From an uncultured Croceitalea sp. (GTDB lineage: Bacteria > Bacteroidota > Bacteroidia > Flavobacteriales > Flavobacteriaceae), in assembly GCA_947494805.1 (NCBI GenBank), contig CANLWK010000005.1, positions 124,001-188,000 on the forward strand: a stretch of 64,000 nucleotides of DNA, read 5' to 3'. Below, piece by piece: positions 53,931 through 63,052 of the stretch (position 1 is its first letter; the number at the start of each line of letters is the position of its first letter). The translations under genes and the position numbers were made by a program. The notes beneath the pieces were generated by a model. That model was given only the letters and a program-made list of their open reading frames with translations, did no database searches and was not told the DNA's origin.

Positions 53931-55004
53931 TTGAATACTTCCATTCTTCTCTGGGTAATTTCTGGAATAGGCGCTTTACAGGGCATCTTACTGGCCTTGT
54001 TGATCGTGGCAAAAAAGAGCAAGCAACTTTCAGACCGAATTTTGTTCACCTGGTTTCTGTTGTTTTCTTTTCACTTGTTATGTGCCATAGGCAAAGATCT
54101 TTATCCGACCATACTTTTGTTCGCTGCATTCACCAAGACCCTTGGTTTTTTACAGGGTCCTTTTTTCTTGTTGTACAATAAATCCCTCACCAACAAGCAT
54201 TGGCGCTGGGGCGATAGCTTGCATTTTATTCCTTTTCTGGTCTTCACCATTTTAAGCTTTTTTATAGTGCCGAGTTTTGAAACCTCATGGGACATTGTTG
54301 TACTGCTGCCCAAAGTCGCCTCACTGGTGGGCTATCCCGCTTACGTTTGGTATGTGTGCACCAAAAGAATGAATTATGCAAGGGAGCACCACGCTGGCAA
54401 TATGGTGTTGACCCTTCGCTGGATCAGAATTGTCGCCTTACTGTTTCTGATCAGTATAGGAATCAGTATTTTGAGGATGATGGTCGAGTTATCGGTTGGG
54501 GTACGCTATTTTGAGCTATGGGATGTTATACGATATGTAGTACTCTTAACGGCGCTTGGTTATTTTGGACTAAAGTACGGCGTGGTGTACAGTCCTGAAC
54601 TGGCGATGCCGACTGAAGGCAAAAGTAACTACAAAGACAGTCCGTTAAAGCAGGGAGAACTGAAACAGTATGCTCAGAACATTACTGAATTTATAGACAA
54701 GAACGAGGCCTTTCTGAACGCAGACTTTTCGTTATCGGTACTTTCAGAATCTTTGGATATTCCCAAACACCATCTTTCCCAGATCATCAATTCAGAACTG
54801 AATACCTCGTTCTATAATTTGGTCAATTCCAAAAGGGTCGCCTATGCGCAGCACAAATTGGAAACAGAGGATATTACCAAATTCACCTTTGAGGGTTTGG
54901 GGTACGAATCGGGCTTTAACACCAAATCATCTTTTTACCATAATTTCAAAAAGGTCACGGGCAAAACCCCAAAGCAATACCTAAAAGAAATAAGTAGTTC
55001 TTAA
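53931..55004 (+). CDS. Membrane-anchored AraC-family regulator (3 of 3)
   Basis: A 357-residue protein read from a TTG start. About 230 N-terminal residues form seven hydrophobic helices, beginning LLWVISGIGALQGILLALLI. The C-terminal AraC domain has DFSLSVLSESLDIPKHHLSQI and GLGYESGFNTKSSFYHNFKKVTGKTPKQY as two helix-turn-helices. The architecture matches 38635 and 43507, with a higher GC content than 43507. The following Tat-type epimerase (64 bp gap) may be its target. Confidence 0.85.
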   Translation: MNTSILLWVISGIGALQGILLALLIVAKKSKQLSDRILFTWFLLFSFHLLCAIGKDLYPTILLFAAFTKTLGFLQGPFFLLYNKSLTNKHWRWGDSLHFIPFLVFTILSFFIVPSFETSWDIVVLLPKVASLVGYPAYVWYVCTKRMNYAREHHAGNMVLTLRWIRIVALLFLISIGISILRMMVELSVGVRYFELWDVIRYVVLLTALGYFGLKYGVVYSPELAMPTEGKSNYKDSPLKQGELKQYAQNITEFIDKNEAFLNADFSLSVLSESLDIPKHHLSQIINSELNTSFYNLVNSKRVAYAQHKLETEDITKFTFEGLGYESGFNTKSSFYHNFKKVTGKTPKQYLKEISSS

Positions 55005-55068
55005 TTAAGACCCACCTTAGTTTATTTTAAGATAAGTTTCTTGGCCCTTCATCAGAACAACAACTTTC

Positions 55069-56220
55069 ATGAACAAAAGAGACTTTTTAAAGACATCTAC
55101 CATGGCCGCCGCGTCTGTGGTGGTACAGCCTATGGGCATTTTTGAAACATCGTCAACTTCAAAAGAAAAAAATGGCAAAAAGGCACTCATGCTTGGGGGG
55201 CGTGGCTTTATCGGCCCTACTATCGTGAATGCGCTTTTAGCTGCGGGCTATGAGGTTACGCTGTTGAACCGTGGCATGACCAATCCAGAGCTTTTTAGTG
55301 AGCTGCCACTGATTGTTTGTGATAGGGAAAAGGAAAACAAGCAAGGCCTTAAAGCCATATCAAAAAAAGATAGGGAAACGTATTGGGACGTGGTCGTGGA
55401 TACCTGGCAGAAATCTTCTAAGGCGGTAGCTGATTTTTTGGAGGAATTCAAAAGTAACATTGGCCATTACCATTATATCTCGTCCATCTCGGTGTATGAT
55501 AAATGGGACAAAAAGTACATCATTGAAAACGAACCATTGAATCCGCTTCCCGCGGCACCTACTACCATAGGGGAAGAGTTTCGGTACGCCATTCGAAAAA
55601 CCCTTGCCGAAGAGGCCATTCGAAAGCATTTTGACCGATACACCATTTACAGGTCTTCCGGAATGAAAGATTACCGCACAACGCACCCCAATGACCCAAG
55701 TTCCCAACCGTACTGGCCTGTACGATTTAACAGGGGCGGCGAAATATTGGTGCCTAAAATTAAGGACCACTATATTCAGTTTACCGATGTGCAGAGCTTG
55801 GTACGGTTTGTAGTACACTGCGCAGAAAACAAAACCTACGGGGCATTCAATGTAGCGCATCCTACCATGGCGTTCAAAGATTACATATCGTGTTTGGCCT
55901 ATGTGACACAACGACCGGATAAACTGCATTGGATCGATGGTTCGTTTTTGGAAAAAGAAGGCCTTTTGCCCTATAAAATTGTTCCGTTCTGGCGCGAGCA
56001 ACCTGTGGGATTCTACTATTTCAACGTACAAAAGGCACTTTTGGCCGGCTTGGTGAATCGCCCAGTGACCGATATGCTGGCCGATCAGTTGGCGGGTTAC
56101 AAAAGTAGATTTCCTAAAGACGACGTTCGTTTTGGGATAACTGTGGGCGATACGACCATCAAATACTTTTCCATGGAAAAAGAAAAAGAGGTGATACGTA
56201 AGTGGATAGCCCGTACATAG
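55069..56220 (+). CDS. Exported NAD-dependent epimerase/dehydratase-like protein
   Basis: A 383-residue protein with a Tat-like leader (MNKRDFLKTSTMAAASVVVQ, a KRDFLK variant of the twin-Arg motif). An extended SDR/epimerase domain then starts with the Rossmann motif MLGGRGFIGPTIVNALLAAG near residue 42. HYHYISSISVYDKW carries the strand before the catalytic region, and a Tyr-x-x-x-Arg-like pair lies in FRYAIRKTLAEEA. The canonical YxxxK is not obvious, so catalytic activity is uncertain. Some family members are isoflavone-reductase-like or RNA-binding. It follows the membrane AraC gene. Confidence 0.8.
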   Translation: MNKRDFLKTSTMAAASVVVQPMGIFETSSTSKEKNGKKALMLGGRGFIGPTIVNALLAAGYEVTLLNRGMTNPELFSELPLIVCDREKENKQGLKAISKKDRETYWDVVVDTWQKSSKAVADFLEEFKSNIGHYHYISSISVYDKWDKKYIIENEPLNPLPAAPTTIGEEFRYAIRKTLAEEAIRKHFDRYTIYRSSGMKDYRTTHPNDPSSQPYWPVRFNRGGEILVPKIKDHYIQFTDVQSLVRFVVHCAENKTYGAFNVAHPTMAFKDYISCLAYVTQRPDKLHWIDGSFLEKEGLLPYKIVPFWREQPVGFYYFNVQKALLAGLVNRPVTDMLADQLAGYKSRFPKDDVRFGITVGDTTIKYFSMEKEKEVIRKWIART

Positions 56221-56356
56221 CTCATAAGTGTTTTTTAAGGTAAGGGCAAGAATAGTGGTACGGTAAGGCCCCGTGTCACTAGGCCATTACATACAAGCAA
56301 ATCTTGACTGGACGCAACCAAACAAGGAGTTTTCATCTTAGCTATAAATAGGTGAT

Positions 56357-56815
56357 ATGAAACTTCTTTCCTTGCTCAAAACGACAACACTCTCAATGGC
56401 CTTTGTATTAATTTTCAATAGTTGTTCAAAAAATAATGATGAAATCTCTTATGACCTTGAGGGAGATTGGAAAGTGACTTATTTTTTGGACAATGGTAAG
56501 AAACTGGTCAAATCAGATGATAACACTTGGCCTGATTTGAACAATGGGGATATTACTGCAAGTTTCACAAAACCGGATAGTAACGGAAAGGGAACTTTCT
56601 CCGGAATCAAGGTTTCCAATGGCTACAGTGGTGAGTATACCATTAAAAGCCAGGGAACCATAGAAACTGGCCCTATAGTTACCACATTGATCAATGAACC
56701 TGAATGGACCAAATTGTATTATATAGATATAGTTGAAAATTACGAGGTTCGAAACGGAAAACTTTTACTGTCGTATAACAACGGAAAGAATGTGATTGCC
56801 TTCGAACGGAATTAA
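56357..56815 (+). CDS. Hypothetical lipoprotein (152 aa), lipocalin-like
   Basis: A 152-residue lipoprotein with lipobox Cys23 (LIFNSCSKN). The mature domain starts with LEGDWKVTYFLDNGK, a lipocalin-type first strand, and ends KLLLSYNNGKNVIAFERN, the usual closing strand of such small Bacteroidota lipoproteins. Ligand unknown. It is single, with 136 bp upstream and 186 bp downstream free of genes. Confidence 0.65.
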   Translation: MKLLSLLKTTTLSMAFVLIFNSCSKNNDEISYDLEGDWKVTYFLDNGKKLVKSDDNTWPDLNNGDITASFTKPDSNGKGTFSGIKVSNGYSGEYTIKSQGTIETGPIVTTLINEPEWTKLYYIDIVENYEVRNGKLLLSYNNGKNVIAFERN

Positions 56816-57001
56816 AAACCACTTCTTAACTACGCCTTAAGTACCCATTGGCGTTGAATAGGGTCAATATTATTTTTAGTTTTTGCATAACTTCGGTTCA
56901 ATAAAGAAAAGTATAATGCTATTCAGCATAAATCCTTTGGAGTTTTGTTGATTTGAGATTGCAGGACTTAACTTTGTAGTAAACCCATAAACTACAGCAC
57001 T

Positions 57002-57550
57002 ATGAAAAGAACAAATGTAATATTAATGTTGTCCCTACTTGTTTCGGTAACCGTTTTTGGACAAAATACGTTCACCTTGTCAAGTACGGACTTGGGCGGA
57101 CAAGCCACCAAAATGCAGGAATTTAATGGATTTGGTTGTTCAGGAGAAAATCAATCACCGCAGCTATCTTGGAAAAACGCGCCGGAAGGGACAAAGAGTT
57201 TTGCCATTACCATGTACGACCCAGATGCACCAACGGGAAGCGGATTTTGGCATTGGGTGGTTTTTGATATTCCGGTAGATGTAAACGAATTGGCGACAAA
57301 TGCCGGAAATGTAGAACTCAACATGGCCCCAAAAGGCGCCATACAAAGCATAACCGACTACGGTATCAAGGGATTTGGGGGACCTTGCCCACCGCAAGGT
57401 CACGGCTTTCATCAGTACATCATAACGGTTTATGCCCTTAAAACAGATACATTGGGACTTAACGATACCATTAATCCCGCGGTAGTGGGTTTTAATCTTT
57501 GGAACCAAACATTGGCAAAATCGAGCATAGTGGCGTATTATAAGCGATAA
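57002..57550 (+). CDS. YbhB/YbcL-family PEBP-like protein
   Basis: A 182-residue exported protein of the phosphatidylethanolamine-binding family, with a signal peptide to about residue 20 (LVSVTVFGQ). Signatures are CSGENQSPQLSWKNAPEGTK, YDPDAPTGSGFWHWVVFDIP and YGGPCPP-like GFGGPCPPQGHGFHQYIITVYAL, all with the ligand-pocket His/Asp residues in place. The bacterial role is unclear. A very strong terminator follows. Confidence 0.92.
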   Translation: MKRTNVILMLSLLVSVTVFGQNTFTLSSTDLGGQATKMQEFNGFGCSGENQSPQLSWKNAPEGTKSFAITMYDPDAPTGSGFWHWVVFDIPVDVNELATNAGNVELNMAPKGAIQSITDYGIKGFGGPCPPQGHGFHQYIITVYALKTDTLGLNDTINPAVVGFNLWNQTLAKSSIVAYYKR

Positions 57551-57584
57551 GATCATATGGTAAACCACACGATTTAGAAGTAAT

Positions 57585-57616
57585 AGCGGTTTGGACGTTA
57601 GTCCAAACCGTTTTTG
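57585..57616 (+). terminator. Intrinsic terminator after the PEBP gene
   Basis: CGGTTTGGAC and GTCCAAACCG form a perfect 10-bp stem with a GTTA loop (57587-57610), followed by five T. Confidence 0.95.
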
Positions 57617-57750
57617 TTTAAACAGGACCAACTTATCAATTAATTGATAAGTCAGATTCTACACTTTACATTCTGCCTAGAACAACAATTTGAGAGAAAA
57701 TTTGTAACATAAAGCTAGATAGGCCAACTAACCATCAAAATACAGCTCAA

Positions 57751-57942
57751 ATGAAGAGACCATCAAAAAACAACGTATTTGTTCTGTTAGTTATTGGAAT
57801 GCTTATCATTGCCGCTTCGCAAGTATTTTTCCATTACTTTAAGTTCACCGATCTCGTACAGGGGTTGTCTTTCGGAATAGGAATTGGGTTGGTGCTCACA
57901 TCCTTAATTTTACAACGATTTTTTATACATAATCAACCATAA
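57751..57942 (+). CDS. Small two-helix membrane protein (63 aa)
   Basis: A 63-residue protein with a basic start and two hydrophobic helices (about 9-26, VFVLLVIGMLIIAASQVF; about 35-56, LVQGLSFGIGIGLVLTSLIL). This is a common type of small flavobacterial inner-membrane protein without known function. The ATG and frame are clean. Confidence 0.55.
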   Translation: MKRPSKNNVFVLLVIGMLIIAASQVFFHYFKFTDLVQGLSFGIGIGLVLTSLILQRFFIHNQP

Positions 57943-58192
57943 ATAGAATGCTTCGCATGTTGCGAACTGGGCAAGCAACAACCTAAAATGGTTTGTAGAC
58001 CTTAAGCAAATCCAAACCGAGCGAAAAGAATAATTGTTACTAAAACGCTTGTAGTTGCTTGATTACGGGTTTCCTTAAACAAGATCAAACTCAAAAAACT
58101 ACCTTTCTGCCTTCAGATGATTACAACCATATGGATAAGTAATATTTGAAGAAATCAAGTTCGTAGCCACAAATGATTTAAATTTTAGTGCC

Positions 58193-58399
58193 ATGATGTT
58201 TCTAGGAATAATTGTATTAGTAATTGGATTTGCCCTTTTGTATAAAAACAAAAAGTATGAAATGGAAAACGTGACCGATGGAGGCGTTGTAAGGCATAAA
58301 AGTGTAATGTCAGGTTTTGGAAAACACATGCTCAAAGTCTTGGGTATTTTTCTTTCTTTAGTGGGTTTGCTTGTTACTGTTTTCTCTTTGCTCTCATAG
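58193..58399 (+). CDS. Small two-helix membrane protein (68 aa)
   Basis: A 68-residue protein with one helix at the start (FLGIIVLVIGFALLY), a hydrophilic middle with KYEMENVTDGGVV, and a second helix at the end (LGIFLSLVGLLVTVFSLL). No family recognised. It lies in a run of three small membrane-protein genes. Confidence 0.5.
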   Translation: MMFLGIIVLVIGFALLYKNKKYEMENVTDGGVVRHKSVMSGFGKHMLKVLGIFLSLVGLLVTVFSLLS

Positions 58400-58459
58400 C
58401 CCTTTAAACTCTTATTATTAATTATATTTACCTCAGACAGATGTTTTCCGTTTAATACA

Positions 58460-58497
58460 ACGTATCGGATCAACGGTTCTTAAGGTGGTCGATACGT
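58460..58497. repeat. Inverted repeat in a gene spacer
   Basis: ACGTATCG (58460-58467) and CGATACGT (58490-58497) are perfect 8-bp inverted arms around 22 nt that contain CAACGG. The left arm is preceded by TACA. It may be an operator or a decayed cassette element. Confidence 0.5.
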
Positions 58498-58553
58498 AAG
58501 TGTTTGGTCACGTTGTCGTTGTAAACCTATATTGAATAAAGAAAACCTGGCAA

Positions 58554-58802
58554 ATGGATTTGAACAAAAAAACCACTGAAAAACTTGAAGGAGAACTAAA
58601 AGGACTTAAAATCGTAAATGGTGCGCTGATCGGTGTTCTTGGACTACTCTTCGTAGTTTGCATTTACGGTTTGCTCACAAAAGAAGATAATGGTGTTTTT
58701 AGCGCTTTGATCGTTGTACCGATAGCTTTAAGTGCAATTCTGCCAGTGAATTATGGAAACATAAAAAAAATCAAGGCTGAATTGGAGTCCAGAATGAAAT
58801 AG
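58554..58802 (+). CDS. Small membrane protein (82 aa)
   Basis: An 82-residue protein with a charged helical N-terminus (KKTTEKLEGELKGLKIVNG), two hydrophobic helices (about 22-40, ALIGVLGLLFVVCIYGLL; about 48-64, FSALIVVPIALSAILPV) and a basic-acidic tail (IKKIKAELESRMK). No family recognised. The layout suggests a small inner-membrane protein with both termini in the cytoplasm. Confidence 0.6.
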   Translation: MDLNKKTTEKLEGELKGLKIVNGALIGVLGLLFVVCIYGLLTKEDNGVFSALIVVPIALSAILPVNYGNIKKIKAELESRMK

Positions 58803-59151
58803 TATTGTATTCGCAAGGGAATGTAAAATTCCATACTCACCCATAAGTCACATTGTGGCAAGAATTACCGTTGCCAATTAAACCAATTACTAAAAAAGAG
58901 GTAGTTAGAATTGAAAAACTCTTTCACTTACCTAAGAGTTTTTGAACTATGAAACTTAATGGATTAGAGAACTATTTGAAAGGTCAAGACTGAAAACCAC
59001 AGTTAGCATGATTTATAGCGAATGTTCATGTTTAATTCGGTAAGATGCTTAAAGTAGAAATTTTAGATCCAAAGTGAACTATTGTTCTGCACTTAAATTA
59101 GTAACTTTTAACACCCAATTGACGGGCTTAAAAAAACAAAACAAGTAGGCT
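58803..59151. other. Gene-free stretch of 349 bp
   Basis: It contains GTGGCAAGAATTACCGTTGCC with ACCGTTG at 58867-58873, like the right end of a cassette element. A terminator-like stem AAAAACTCTT/AAGAGTTTTT follows at 58914-58943. The last about 200 bp hold nothing I can assign. Confidence 0.5.
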
Positions 59152-60336
59152 ATGAAAAAAGTAAAGTATCTCTTCGGACTTTTGGCATTTCTGATAGCAA
59201 CGGTAGTGTTCGGTCAAAAAGTTCAAATACCAGATTTTTATCTTGAACAAGCCATACGCGTTCATTTTGACAAACCTACAGGTGATATCACCAAAGCGGA
59301 TATGGAATCGCTAACTCGTTTTGTTGCTGTGGGCCGCAATATTTCAAATATAGTAGGGCTTGAACATGCCAAAAACCTTACTTACTTAAGATTGGACAAT
59401 AATACAATTGAAGATCTGTCGCCATTGGCCAAATTGACATCATTGCAGATTTTAGGACTGAATGGTAATAAAATTGAGACATTGGATCCAATAAAAGACC
59501 TGACAAATCTTAAAGATCTATCGTTTGATAGAAATAACATATCAGATATAAGTTCACTTCGTAGGTTGCGAAAACTACGTGGTATAACAGGGCATTTTAA
59601 CAAAATCGGAGACATTTCAGTAACGAAAGACTGGAAAAAACTCACCTATTTTAATATGGGGTTCAATGAATTGAATGATTTAAGCCCATTAAAAGAACTG
59701 ACCAGATTAAAAGGTATTTGGGTACCTGATAACAAGATTGATGACCTTGAACCTTTATCGAATTTAAAAGTGTTGAACGTTCTTATCTTAGAGAAAAATC
59801 CTATTGCTGATATCACGGCCCTTAAAGGGCTCACTAAATTGGTTCAGTTGAATTTAATGGATACCCAAATTAAAGATTTTAGTCCATTATCGGACTTGGA
59901 CCAGGTTGGTGTTTTGGTTTTAAGGGATAATGGAATCGAGCATTTGGACTTTCTTGAAAACCTTATAAACATTGAGTGGTTGGATCTAAGGGACAATCAG
60001 ATAAGTGATATTTCTGTTTTAGAAGAGCTGCCCAAACTTAAAAAGCTTTTTCTATCAGGAAACAGTATTAATTCCATCGTATCGCTGTCAGATAAAAAAC
60101 ACCTTCGATGGTTGTTATTAGAGAACAACAACATCGCCAATATTTGGCCGCTTTATAACTTGGAAAACCTTACTGATATTATGTTGTATAACAATCCTTT
60201 AAAGGATACTTCAGACCTAGCAAATACCAACGAAGCCGTCATGAACAAGATAAAATCTGACGGAAAAAATATTACTTTGAATTCGACTGAGATTAATTCT
60301 ATTTATCAGCTAGAACCTAGTAAAAAATTAAAATGA
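59152..60336 (+). CDS. Secreted leucine-rich-repeat protein, internalin-like
   Basis: A 394-residue exported protein with a signal peptide to about residue 21 (IATVVFGQ). A short cap (IPDFYLEQAIRVHFDKPTGD) is followed by about 13 leucine-rich repeats of 21-23 residues over about 62-350. The unit resembles LxxLxLxxNxIxDIxxLxxL (for example LTYLRLDNNTIEDLSPLAKL). There is no membrane anchor, LPxTG or type IX sorting domain. Such proteins bind other proteins or glycans; the partner is unknown. It is the last gene of the long + strand run. Confidence 0.85.
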   Translation: MKKVKYLFGLLAFLIATVVFGQKVQIPDFYLEQAIRVHFDKPTGDITKADMESLTRFVAVGRNISNIVGLEHAKNLTYLRLDNNTIEDLSPLAKLTSLQILGLNGNKIETLDPIKDLTNLKDLSFDRNNISDISSLRRLRKLRGITGHFNKIGDISVTKDWKKLTYFNMGFNELNDLSPLKELTRLKGIWVPDNKIDDLEPLSNLKVLNVLILEKNPIADITALKGLTKLVQLNLMDTQIKDFSPLSDLDQVGVLVLRDNGIEHLDFLENLINIEWLDLRDNQISDISVLEELPKLKKLFLSGNSINSIVSLSDKKHLRWLLLENNNIANIWPLYNLENLTDIMLYNNPLKDTSDLANTNEAVMNKIKSDGKNITLNSTEINSIYQLEPSKKLK

Positions 60337-60476
60337 AATATGTTAATGGCCATAATACCCCTCTAAAATGGAGTAGTGAACAACTGAGTGCGATAGGGCT
60401 TTAAGAACTGAAACAGGTCGGCGTAATAAAAGAGAACTTTTAAGAGAGTTGAACTTAGGTTTAAAGGCCCATTGGG

Positions 60477-60902
60477 CTATTTGGCAAACAATTGCGTTAC
60501 ATCCTTAAAAGCTTTGAATTCTAGGGCATTGCCCGCAGGGTCTAAGAAAAACATGGTCGCTTGTTCACCGATTTCGCCCTCAAAACGCACATAGGGCTCG
60601 ATAACAAAATCAAGGCCTTTGGCTTTTAAATCTGATGAAAAAGTATCAAAAGTGTCCCATGGCAATACAACACCATAATGGGGCACCGGTACATGTTTAC
60701 CATCAACGGCGTTGGTATGCAGTTCGTTTTCAGATTTTGGTTTGTAGTGAATGACCACCTGATGACCAAATAAGTTGAAATCGACCCAATGGTCACTGCT
60801 TCGACCTTCTTCACAGCCCAGTACCTCCCGATAAAAGGTGCGACATTCATCAAGATTGTGAACCGGAATGGCGACATGAAAGGGGGTGACGGTAGTACGC
60901 AT
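60477..60902 (-). CDS. VOC/glyoxalase-family protein
   Basis: A 141-residue cytosolic protein of the vicinal-oxygen-chelate fold with two beta-alpha-beta-beta-beta modules. It starts [26 protein letters not shown] supplies the first metal His, HQVVIHYK and PHYGVVL supply further candidates, and [15 protein letters not shown] contains the final Glu. All four metal ligands can be assigned. It may be a dioxygenase or lyase; the substrate is unknown. It is 54 bp upstream of the alpha/beta hydrolase gene, on the same strand. Confidence 0.87.
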   Translation of the reverse strand: MRTTVTPFHVAIPVHNLDECRTFYREVLGCEEGRSSDHWVDFNLFGHQVVIHYKPKSENELHTNAVDGKHVPVPHYGVVLPWDTFDTFSSDLKAKGLDFVIEPYVRFEGEIGEQATMFFLDPAGNALEFKAFKDVTQLFAK

Positions 60903-60956
60903 AAATCACAAAATTTTGTCACCTAAAATTACATGATTGTTAGGTAGGGGACAATT

Positions 60957-61796
60957 CTAGGTACTTAAAAATTCCATAATTTGGTCGTTGACGGCATCTT
61001 GGTGCATAGAATGTCCCAGTCCTTCGGTTAGCACTAACTGACTACCTTGCCAGTGTTGGTGCACTTTTTTTGAGGCTTCAGCCCTGACCTGCATATCACC
61101 TTCATCATGAAATAGCAATCCTTTTTTTGTGTTGTTCGCTACAAACCGAGTACTTGAAAACTCGTTTATATGTAAATCGAACTTTTCTTTCATTAGGGTG
61201 TCCATGGCTATATGCACACGATGGTTAAAGCCCAGAAGTGCTTTAAAATAGCCCATAATCTCTGAAAACTCACAGGGGGAACCAATGGTCACGATTTTTT
61301 CTACCGATGAATTTGGATTCTTATAATGGTCATACAGAATGGTCATGCCGCCCACTGAATGAGCAACGACCAATGTAGGCTGGTATTTGTCAAGAAAAAA
61401 ACGAGAGGTAATGGCATAAAGTGGTACATGCAGTTTCTTTCCAGTAGAGTAGCCGTGCCCCGGGGCGTCAAAAGCCAATATATCAAAATCGTTTTCACGA
61501 AGTTTTTTGATGAGATTGCGCCAACGAAATGTATTGCTCTCCCAGCCGTGCATGAGCAATACCGTAGGTTTGGTACCTTTCCAATGATATACTTGAATAT
61601 GTTGCCCGTTAACATCTTCAACAGTCAGCTTCGCTGCGTCTAAAAAGTCTTTTTGAATGGGTTTAACACGCCCTTTACGAATAGTACAGAAAATGTCAAA
61701 AGCGGTTTGTCCAGCTTTCTTCTTGCTGACCAATGCCAATATGTTCAAGTACTTTCCGTAGAACAACGGAATCAATTGGGTGAATATTTTTTTCAT
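60957..61796 (-). CDS. Alpha/beta hydrolase
   Basis: A 279-residue alpha/beta hydrolase with a hydrophobic N-terminal stretch that could associate with the membrane. Visible are LLMHGWESNTFRW (oxyanion loop), DAPGHGYSTG, the nucleophile elbow AHSVGG (Ser near residue 147) and the catalytic His in TEGLGHSMHQDAV near the end. It is divergent from the HxlR regulator gene. Its start region carries the GTTACT/AGTAAC palindrome, so it is the likely HxlR target. Confidence 0.85.
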   Translation of the reverse strand: MKKIFTQLIPLFYGKYLNILALVSKKKAGQTAFDIFCTIRKGRVKPIQKDFLDAAKLTVEDVNGQHIQVYHWKGTKPTVLLMHGWESNTFRWRNLIKKLRENDFDILAFDAPGHGYSTGKKLHVPLYAITSRFFLDKYQPTLVVAHSVGGMTILYDHYKNPNSSVEKIVTIGSPCEFSEIMGYFKALLGFNHRVHIAMDTLMKEKFDLHINEFSSTRFVANNTKKGLLFHDEGDMQVRAEASKKVHQHWQGSQLVLTEGLGHSMHQDAVNDQIMEFLST

Positions 61797-61799
61797 AAG

Positions 61800-61819
61800 G
61801 TTACTTTTAGTAACTTACT
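61800..61819. promoter_or_regulatory. Probable HxlR operator
   Basis: GTTACT-TTT-AGTAAC (61800-61814) is a perfect palindrome, and AGTAA-C-TTACT (61809-61819) overlaps it. It lies 4 bp in front of the minus-strand hydrolase start and 74 bp before the divergent HxlR gene. HxlR/YodB-type regulators bind short palindromes of this size. Confidence 0.65.
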
Positions 61820-61892
61820 CTTTTAACGAAACTAAAATTACGGATTCTTTTTTTAGAAAATAAAGGTCACTTCACCAAAACCTAGTGTCAAT

Positions 61893-62315
61893 ATGGAAAC
61901 TGTTACTGATAATCAGAAAGATAGAATGGCAAAAAAGCTAGAAAAAATGTTTGGGCACATTGATTATAGACATCCACCCGAGCTATGTCCGGTCCGTGAT
62001 GTGATGTCGACTGCTTCAGATCAATGGAGTACGTTGATTTTATTATGGTTGGGGTATTTTCCGGTGTTGCGTTTCAACAAGCTAAAAAAGTTTGTCTATG
62101 GTATTTCGAACAAGGTATTGAGCCAACGGCTCAAGGTGCTGGAAGCAGACGGTTATATTGTTCGCAAGGCATATGCTGAAGTTCCCATTCGGGTCGAATA
62201 TCGATTGTCTGAATTTGGACGCAGTTATGTAGAGCGTTTGCTCGAACTGACCGAATGGATGCAACAAAACAGCCCTAAAGTATTGGCCAATCGCGAAAAA
62301 TATGGTTTAAACTAG
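61893..62315 (+). CDS. HxlR-family transcriptional regulator
   Basis: A 140-residue winged-helix regulator. The typical Cys is in ELCPVRDVMSTASDQWSTLIL, followed by the HTH core LRFNKLKKFVYGISNKVLSQRL and the wing YIVRKAYAEVPIRVEYRLSEFGR. HxlR proteins commonly respond to aldehydes, quinones or oxidants through the N-terminal Cys. It is divergent from the alpha/beta hydrolase and shares the palindromic operator with it. Confidence 0.92.
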   Translation: METVTDNQKDRMAKKLEKMFGHIDYRHPPELCPVRDVMSTASDQWSTLILLWLGYFPVLRFNKLKKFVYGISNKVLSQRLKVLEADGYIVRKAYAEVPIRVEYRLSEFGRSYVERLLELTEWMQQNSPKVLANREKYGLN

Positions 62316-62388
62316 ATAAGGCATACATTACCATTGTTAACACCTAAAGGCTTATGGCAGCAAAGGTAGTGGCCATTTTGTCCTTTTT

Positions 62389-62976
62389 CTATTCTTGTAT
62401 TTCTCTTTTTCTACAGTTGATCTTCCAGGTCGGAAAAACTACAGACTCCGTTTTATCGACCCATTCACCGATCCACTTAAAACCATTTTTGTCAATATCA
62501 TAAAAAGACAACCGGTAAAATCCATCCATACCATTGGGTGCTTTTTGTGGCTTGTACAATATAATTTTATTGTTGTCCTTCTTTGTTCCTTCCCAAACGG
62601 GAAGTTCTAATGCCGGGCTCGCAGAATTGTAGTAATGTACGTACCAACGTAAGCTGTCGGCAACAAACTGACGAATACTACCAGAATGTTTACCATCGGC
62701 CTTTAAAGTCTCATCTTGTACCGCCATACCGTTCATGATGTATTTAAACCGCCAAACCATGTCGACCGGTTCTGCCCATTTTTGATCGGCGCCCAAAGAC
62801 TGTGATTTGCAATTGCATTCGCCGATCAATGGGGCAAAATCCAATAGTTGTTTAGGGGCCGCAGGGTTGGGTTGTCCAAAAGGATGTGCTGCTGATGGTT
62901 CATATTCCCACTGGGCCGTTACGGAATGTTGCAGAATTAAACAGCATAGCAATAATTGAAGCTTTGATTTCATCAT
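62389..62976 (-). CDS. Secreted protein, DUF1579-like
   Basis: A 195-residue exported protein with a signal peptide to about residue 21 (LQHSVTAQ). The mature part resembles small DUF1579-type proteins: LLDFAPLIGECNCKSQSLG near the start, WRFKYIMNGMAVQDE, and YRLSFYDIDKNGFKWIGEW near the end, with the repeated Trp/Phe strands of a lipocalin-like barrel. Two Cys in ECNC may bind metal or form a bridge. Function unknown. Confidence 0.7.
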   Translation of the reverse strand: MMKSKLQLLLCCLILQHSVTAQWEYEPSAAHPFGQPNPAAPKQLLDFAPLIGECNCKSQSLGADQKWAEPVDMVWRFKYIMNGMAVQDETLKADGKHSGSIRQFVADSLRWYVHYYNSASPALELPVWEGTKKDNNKIILYKPQKAPNGMDGFYRLSFYDIDKNGFKWIGEWVDKTESVVFPTWKINCRKREIQE

Positions 62977-63052
62977 AATGGTGTTGGTTATCCCTTCAAA
63001 GTATTGAAAATAGCCCTTCTTAAAATCAGTGTTATGAATAAATTAACGAAAA

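Noticed and set aside
55360-56031. 223-residue antisense frame inside the epimerase-like gene
   Set aside because: Repeated hydrophobic and aromatic runs without any domain. The sense frame has a leader, a Rossmann motif and a complete length.
57164-57631. 155-residue antisense frame over the PEBP gene
   Set aside because: It runs across the terminator hairpin and mirrors a well-conserved sense gene.
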